Source: Rhodospirillales bacterium (GTDB lineage Bacteria; Pseudomonadota; Alphaproteobacteria; Micavibrionales; UBA2020). From it: 6,457 nucleotides of DNA. Below the pieces are notes generated by a model, which saw only the letters and a list, made by a program, of their open reading frames with translations, was not told where the DNA came from and made no database searches. This document shows positions 1 to 4,127 of the stretch, one piece after another; the stretch's first letter is position 1; every line of letters starts with the position of its first letter. The translations under genes and the position numbers were made by a program. Location of the stretch: positions 1 through 6,457 of the forward strand of contig JAHFPI010000106.1 of assembly GCA_023266795.1 (NCBI GenBank). Reading direction: 5' to 3'.

Positions 1-890
1 ATGGCGGTGGAACGGATGTAATACCGGCGATGAAACGCGGTCTGCCCGCGCCGCACGCGCTGATCTCGCTTTCCGGCATTGCCGGTCTTTCGGGCGTTCA
101 TGAAAATGATAAAACAATCCGCATCGGCGCATTGACGACGTTGAGCCAGCTTATCTCTCACCCGCTTGTCATCAAGCATCTTCCGGTCGTGGCCGAAACG
201 GCGCGCAAGATCGCCACGCCGCAGATCAGAACGCAGGCGACAATCGGCGGCAATATTCTGGTCGACAACCGCTGTACCTATTTTAATCAGGGCGCTATCA
301 ACCGCGATAATCACAGCGCCTGTTACAAGGCGGGCGGCGACGTCTGCCATTTTATTCCGAATGCGGGAAAGGACGGCGAACCGCTATGCCGCGCGCGCTG
401 CGTATCGGATTTAGCGCCCGTTCTGATGCTGCTGGACGCAAAGCTGCGCGTGGCGGGCAGCAGGGGGGAACGCGAGATTCAGATTCGGGAACTTTATCCG
501 GAAGACGGCATGAACCCGCGCGCCATTGCGAAGGACGAGCTGCTTGTGTCCATTGACATCAGTCTGCCGTTGAAAATAAACGTGGCTTACGAGAAGCTCC
601 GCATCCGCAACGCAATCGATTTCGCGTCGCTGGGCGTGGCGGCAGGGGTTGAGGAGACGAAAAACGGGCGCATGATTAAAGTATGCATCATCGGCATGGA
701 AGTCCGCCCCGTATATCGGGAGTTTTCTGCGGAACAATTCAAGGGTAGCAGCACGGAAGAAATGATCGCGGCGATAGGAAAGCTGGCGGTAAAGGACATC
801 AGCCCGCTAAAACAGGATATATTGCCGCCGCTATACAGGAAAAGCATGATCCCCGTGCTTGTCCGGAGAATGTTGTCAGGAATGATCTAA
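1..890 (+). CDS. hcrB: 4-hydroxybenzoyl-CoA reductase beta (FAD/[4Fe-4S]) subunit-like, 5' partial
   Basis: This is the flavoprotein subunit of a molybdenum hydroxylase of the xanthine oxidase family. In 4-hydroxybenzoyl-CoA reductase this subunit carries FAD and an extra [4Fe-4S] cluster and helps remove the phenolic hydroxyl from the CoA thioester in the cytoplasm. The reading frame is open from base 3 and begins GGGTDVIPAMKRG, the FAD-binding GGTD loop, so the Met codon at 30 is internal and roughly 25-30 N-terminal residues lie outside the window. Counting that Met as 1, TIGGN (71-75) is the second FAD motif. Cys82, Cys98, Cys106 and Cys120 form a C-X15-C-X7-C-X13-C loop followed by DLAP, which matches the HcrB cluster loop rather than ordinary xanthine dehydrogenase or CO dehydrogenase FAD subunits. 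The CoxM-like C-terminal domain follows (RNAIDFASLGVA near 193-204). The visible 295 residues fit a family length near 320. The gene ends 23 bases before fdx. Its molybdenum and 2Fe-2S partner subunits are not visible. The exact substrate (4-hydroxybenzoyl-CoA or a relative) is inferred. Confidence 0.82.
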   Translation, partial: GGGTDVIPAMKRGLPAPHALISLSGIAGLSGVHENDKTIRIGALTTLSQLISHPLVIKHLPVVAETARKIATPQIRTQATIGGNILVDNRCTYFNQGAINRDNHSACYKAGGDVCHFIPNAGKDGEPLCRARCVSDLAPVLMLLDAKLRVAGSRGEREIQIRELYPEDGMNPRAIAKDELLVSIDISLPLKINVAYEKLRIRNAIDFASLGVAAGVEETKNGRMIKVCIIGMEVRPVYREFSAEQFKGSSTEEMIAAIGKLAVKDISPLKQDILPPLYRKSMIPVLVRRMLSGMI

Positions 891-900
891 CCACTTAAAA

Positions 901-906
901 AAGGAG
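901..906 (+). promoter_or_regulatory. Shine-Dalgarno site of the ferredoxin gene
   Basis: AAGGAG lies 7 bases upstream of the ATG at 914, in the 23-base gap after the HcrB-like gene. It is the strongest ribosome-binding site in the window and settles the ferredoxin start. It fits the need for high levels of a small electron carrier translated from a shared transcript (inference). I see no promoter or terminator in this gap. Confidence 0.8.
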
Positions 907-913
907 AAAGAAT

Positions 914-1198
914 ATGGCTTTGAAAATTACCGAAGAATGCACCAACTGCATGGCCTGCGAGCCGGAGTGCCCGAACAAGGCGATTACCATGGGGCAGGAT
1001 ATTTTCGAGATCGACCCCGATCTTTGCACGGAATGCGTGGGGTTCTTTGACGAGCAGCAGTGTGTCGCCGTATGCCCCGTCGACTGCTGCGTGCAGGACG
1101 ATGAGCATGTGGAAACCGAAGAACAGTTGATTGAAAAAGCGAAGCGTTCCGACCCGGATAAGGATTTTTCGGGCGATATTCCCTCGCATTTCAGATAG
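914..1198 (+). CDS. fdx: 2[4Fe-4S] ferredoxin, Allochromatium (Alvin) type
   Basis: A 94-residue soluble electron carrier with two [4Fe-4S] clusters. Cys9, Cys12, Cys15 with Cys54 should bind one cluster, and Cys38, Cys41, Cys50 with Cys19 the other. The eight-residue spacer between Cys41 and Cys50 (instead of two in clostridial ferredoxins) and the C-terminal extension mark the Alvin type. Cysteine spacing, including the non-ligand Cys58 in CPVDC, agrees position for position with Allochromatium vinosum ferredoxin shifted by the initiator Met. Family members have unequal and very low cluster potentials, and in Thauera aromatica one is the donor to benzoyl-CoA reductase. Here it sits between an HcrB-like gene and korAB, so it probably accepts electrons from KorAB and delivers them to an aromatic-CoA reductase (inference). 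Unusual points: a second cysteine (Cys59) next to Cys58, and an acidic/basic tail about 12 residues longer than in the Allochromatium protein. The start is supported by the AAGGAG site. Confidence 0.93.
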   Translation: MALKITEECTNCMACEPECPNKAITMGQDIFEIDPDLCTECVGFFDEQQCVAVCPVDCCVQDDEHVETEEQLIEKAKRSDPDKDFSGDIPSHFR

Positions 1199-1203
1199 GC
1201 GGA
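1197..1203 (+). promoter_or_regulatory. Weak Shine-Dalgarno of korA, overlapping the fdx stop
   Basis: AGGCGGA overlaps the end of the ferredoxin stop codon (1196-1198) and precedes two in-frame ATGs at 1206 and 1212. Its GGA is 2 bases from the first and 8 from the second, so ribosome spacing favours 1212 while the outermost codon is 1206. The overlap with the fdx stop suggests translational coupling of korA to fdx (inference). Confidence 0.5.
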
Positions 1204-1205
1204 AA

Positions 1206-3086
1206 ATGACGATGAACGCATTGCCAGCAGAAAGTATAGACGTGATCAGACAGCCGATAAACAAAGCCACCATACGCCTTGCGGGAGATTCCGGCGACGG
1301 GATGCAGCTGGCGGGAGAACGCTTTACCGCCGCCAGCGCCATCATGGGCAACGAAGTGGCGACGCTGTCGAATTTCCCCGCTGAAATCCGCGCGCCGCTG
1401 GGAACGCTGGCGGGCGTCTCGGGATTTCAGGTCACCTTTGGCGTTGGCAGAGTCCATACCATTGCCGATGAAGCGGACACCCTGCTGGCGATGAATCCCG
1501 CAGCGCTCAGGAAAAATATCCCGTGCCTTAAAAAGGGCGGAATCCTGATTGTCGATGAAGACACCTTTACCGCCGATGATTTAAGCAAGGCGGGCTATGC
1601 CGAAAATCCCCTGAATACGGCGGCGCTGAAAGACTATCAGCTGTTTCCCGTCCCCATGACGAAAATCACCAGAGAGTCCCTGAAAAAAACCGAGCTTCTT
1701 AAAAAGGAAAAAGAAATAGACCGCTGCCGGAATTTCTTTGCCCTGGGGCTTGCCTGCTGGCTTTACCAGCGCGATCTCAAAACAACCCTGCAATGGCTGG
1801 ATCGTAAATTCTCCCGCCATCCTGAAGTTGCCGGCGCCAACAAGATCGCCCTGCAAAGCGGCTGGAATTACGGCGAAAGCACGGGCGTTTTTCCCGTCAT
1901 TTTTGTGCTGGAGGGTGCTGCCGCCGGACGCGAACCCGGTTTTTACCGGCGGGTGACGGGAAACGAGGCGGCCGCGCTCGGACTGGTGTCTGCGGCGGCC
2001 AAGGCGGGGCTGCCGCTGTACTTCGGTGGCTACCCGATCACGCCCGCTTCGGAAATTATGCAGGAGCTGTCCAAGCTGGCGTGGCCCGATGTCTTTACCT
2101 TTCAGGCCGAGGATGAAATTGCCGCCGTCGGGGCGGCTGTCGGGGCGGCCTATGGCGGTGCCCTTGCCGCGACCGCGACCTCCGGCCCAGGTTTTGTGCT
2201 AAAGACGGAGTTTATAAACCTTGCGGTGATGGTCGAATTGCCGCTTGTGGTCATCGATGTCCAGCGTGCCGGACCTTCCACCGGACTGCCGACCAAGACG
2301 GAACAGTCGGATCTGCTGGCGGCGCTTTGGGGGCGCAGCGGCGATTCTCCGCTGGTTGTCATGGCGGCGCAATCGCCGAAAGACTGCTTTGACGTGGTCG
2401 TGGAAGCGGCCCGCGTGGCGGTGAAATATATGACGCCGGTGGTTGTTTTAAGCGATAACTATTTGTCGACCGGAACGGAGATCTGGCGGATTCCGGAACT
2501 TGATGACCTGCCGGAAATCACCATTTCCCGAGAACTGAAGGGTAAAGATAAATTCCTTCCCTATGAGCGGAATCCCGAAACGTTGGCGCGGCCCTGGGTC
2601 GTGCCGGGGACGGCGGGAAAGGGACACCGTGTCGGCGGGCTGGAAAAAGATCTCACCGGCATGATCAGCGACGATCCGAAGAATCACCAGAAAATGACGC
2701 GGCTGCGGGCGGAGAAAATAAATAATGTCACAAAGGAAATCGGCCCGCTGACCGTTCACGGCGATCCCGCAGGAAAACTGCTGCTGATCGGCTGGGGCAG
2801 CACCTACGGCATCATCCGGCAGGTTGTTGAAAAGCTGCATAAAACGGGAATGCCGGTGGCCTGCACGCACTTGCGCTATCTTCATCCGCTGCCGGAAGAT
2901 CTGGGCGACCTGATTCGGCGCTTTCCCGATGTGCTGGTTCCCGAAAACAATATGGGCCAGCTCTGGCTGAAATTGCGGGCTGAATTCGCCAAAGAGTATA
3001 TCCGCAACCTGAATGTCGTCGAGGGAAGGCCGTTCACCGAGCGGGAGATAGAAGATGCCATCATTGACCGTTTGAAAGAGAAATAA
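1206..3086 (+). CDS. korA: 2-oxoglutarate:ferredoxin oxidoreductase, fused gamma-alpha subunit
   Basis: Large subunit of the enzyme that oxidatively decarboxylates 2-oxoglutarate with CoA to succinyl-CoA and CO2 and passes two electrons to ferredoxin in the cytoplasm. It is 626 residues from the ATG at 1206 (624 from 1212), normal for the fused form. Residues about 20-205 are the gamma domain, opening with GDSGDGMQ (27-34) and then NFPAEIRAPLGTLAGVSGFQ. The alpha (pyrimidine-binding) domain follows, with YPITPASE at 276-283, the 2-oxoacid-binding motif of the superfamily, then TSGPG (325-329) and GPSTGLPTKTEQSDL (from 356). The C-terminal part (WGSTYG onward) is the transketolase-C-like domain. 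No ferredoxin domain is fused, so the separate Fdx upstream is the likely acceptor. It starts 7 bases after fdx and ends 2 bases before korB. An in-frame ATG at 1131 would overlap fdx by 68 bases and is rejected. 2-Oxoglutarate is preferred over pyruvate because of the overall KorA-like motif set, but motifs alone do not prove the substrate. Confidence 0.9.
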   Translation: MTMNALPAESIDVIRQPINKATIRLAGDSGDGMQLAGERFTAASAIMGNEVATLSNFPAEIRAPLGTLAGVSGFQVTFGVGRVHTIADEADTLLAMNPAALRKNIPCLKKGGILIVDEDTFTADDLSKAGYAENPLNTAALKDYQLFPVPMTKITRESLKKTELLKKEKEIDRCRNFFALGLACWLYQRDLKTTLQWLDRKFSRHPEVAGANKIALQSGWNYGESTGVFPVIFVLEGAAAGREPGFYRRVTGNEAAALGLVSAAAKAGLPLYFGGYPITPASEIMQELSKLAWPDVFTFQAEDEIAAVGAAVGAAYGGALAATATSGPGFVLKTEFINLAVMVELPLVVIDVQRAGPSTGLPTKTEQSDLLAALWGRSGDSPLVVMAAQSPKDCFDVVVEAARVAVKYMTPVVVLSDNYLSTGTEIWRIPELDDLPEITISRELKGKDKFLPYERNPETLARPWVVPGTAGKGHRVGGLEKDLTGMISDDPKNHQKMTRLRAEKINNVTKEIGPLTVHGDPAGKLLLIGWGSTYGIIRQVVEKLHKTGMPVACTHLRYLHPLPEDLGDLIRRFPDVLVPENNMGQLWLKLRAEFAKEYIRNLNVVEGRPFTEREIEDAIIDRLKEK

Positions 3087-3088
3087 CC

Positions 3089-4114
3089 ATGGAACAAAAC
3101 ACAGCCCAGCCGCCCTGCAGCCGCAAAGACTACTTGGGCGCAATAGATCCGAAATGGTGCCCCGGTTGCGGCGCTTTTCCGGTATTGAGCGGGGTCACTG
3201 CGGCTTTCGCCGCGCTGGAAATCCCCAAGGAGAAAATAGCTGTTGTTTCCGGCATCGGTTGTTCCTCGCGCTTCCCTTATTATCTGGATACTTTCGGGTT
3301 ACACACAATTCACGGCCGTCCCGCCACCGTGGCTATGGGCCTGAAAACAACGCGCCCCGACTTGTCCGTTTGGGTTGTCAGCGGCGACGGGGACAGCCTT
3401 TCGATCGGGGGGAATCATTTCCTGCATACGATGCGCCGGAATCCCGACATTAATTACCTGCTGTTTAACAACCAGATCTACGGCCTGACCAAGGGGCAGG
3501 CTTCTCCCACTTCTGCGGCGGGAACCATTTCAAAAACCTCGGTGTACGGCTCCATTGATATGCCGGTGCAGCCCTTGTCGCTGGCCTTGACCGCCGGTGC
3601 GACTTTTGCGGCGCGGGTGCTGGATTCCGACCTGACGACCATGAAGGAAGTGTTCAAGCAGGCCGAGCGGCACAGGGGAATATCTTTCGTGGAAATCCTT
3701 TTCAACTGCGTCACCTTTGCCGACGGGGCGCTGGAGGCGGTTGCGGACAAGAAAAAACGCTCCGATAACACCGTCATGCTGAAAGCGGGAGAGCCGATTA
3801 TTTTCGGCAGGGAAAGCGACAAAGGCATCCGGATGAAGGGCACAACGCCCGAGGTTGTGACGCTGGGACAGAACGGCATCAGCGCCGCCGATCTTCTGGT
3901 TCATGATCCGGCTGATTTCAACCTTGCCTTTTTGCTGTCCCGTCTGCACTATCCCGCCGCGCCGCTGCCGCTCGGTATCTTCCGGCAGGTTGCGCAGCCG
4001 ACCTATAATGAACGCCTCATCGAACAAAAGCGCCGTGGCGCGCCAAAGCCCGGCGAGGATGCGCTTGGCAAGCTGCTGCGCGGGCCAGATTTCTGGGAAG
4101 AAAAAACGGGCTAA
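3089..4114 (+). CDS. korB: 2-oxoglutarate:ferredoxin oxidoreductase, beta (TPP, [4Fe-4S]) subunit
   Basis: Catalytic partner of KorA, binding thiamine diphosphate, Mg2+ and the single [4Fe-4S] cluster that carries electrons to ferredoxin. The 341-residue length is normal. WCPGCG supplies Cys24 and Cys27, GIGCS supplies Cys58 and FNCVTF supplies Cys207. These four spacings (3, 31, 149) closely follow the cluster ligands of archaeal two-subunit oxoacid oxidoreductases. GDGDSLSIGGNH (99-110) through FNNQIYGLTKGQ (126-137) is the TPP/Mg2+ motif, with Asp100 and Asn127-Asn128 as probable metal ligands, and SPTS follows. The C-terminal PLGIFRQVAQPTYNE stretch is typical of bacterial KorB. The ATG lies 2 bases after the korA stop, with only a weak AGAG about 8 bases upstream inside korA, so translation is probably coupled to give a 1:1 ratio (inference). 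The gene converges with the cusA-like gene 13 bases downstream. Confidence 0.92.
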   Translation: MEQNTAQPPCSRKDYLGAIDPKWCPGCGAFPVLSGVTAAFAALEIPKEKIAVVSGIGCSSRFPYYLDTFGLHTIHGRPATVAMGLKTTRPDLSVWVVSGDGDSLSIGGNHFLHTMRRNPDINYLLFNNQIYGLTKGQASPTSAAGTISKTSVYGSIDMPVQPLSLALTAGATFAARVLDSDLTTMKEVFKQAERHRGISFVEILFNCVTFADGALEAVADKKKRSDNTVMLKAGEPIIFGRESDKGIRMKGTTPEVVTLGQNGISAADLLVHDPADFNLAFLLSRLHYPAAPLPLGIFRQVAQPTYNERLIEQKRRGAPKPGEDALGKLLRGPDFWEEKTG

Positions 4115-4127
4115 GGGGTTGCGCGCC
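4115..4127. other. 13-base convergent gap between korB and cusA stop codons
   Basis: Only 13 bases separate the two opposed stop codons. A weak AAGG/CCTT pairing (4113-4116 with 4126-4129) with a nine-base loop is possible but has no GC-rich stem or T-tract, so I do not call a terminator. The two transcripts must either stop inside or beyond each other's coding region or use a factor-dependent terminator. Confidence 0.6.

Noticed and set aside
1..21. ATG at base 1 as a gene start
   Set aside because: It reads only six codons before TAA at 19-21. The real frame here starts at base 3 and carries the GGGTD FAD motif.
30..32. Met at 30 as the start of the HcrB-like protein
   Set aside because: The conserved FAD loop GGGTD lies just before it in the same open frame, so the gene begins left of the window.
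1131..1205. Upstream in-frame ATG at 1131 as the korA start
   Set aside because: It would overlap fdx by 68 bases, has no good ribosome site, and the added residues do not resemble the KorA N-terminus.
2448..3143. 231-residue open frame on the - strand opposite korA/korB
   Set aside because: It is fully antisense to two strongly supported genes, shows no recognisable domain, and arises from their GC-biased codon use.
1206..4114. Pyruvate or indolepyruvate oxidoreductase instead of KorAB
   Set aside because: The fused gamma-alpha plus separate beta layout with GDSGDGMQ, YPITPASE and LTKGQ-SPTS fits KorAB best. The substrate is still an inference.
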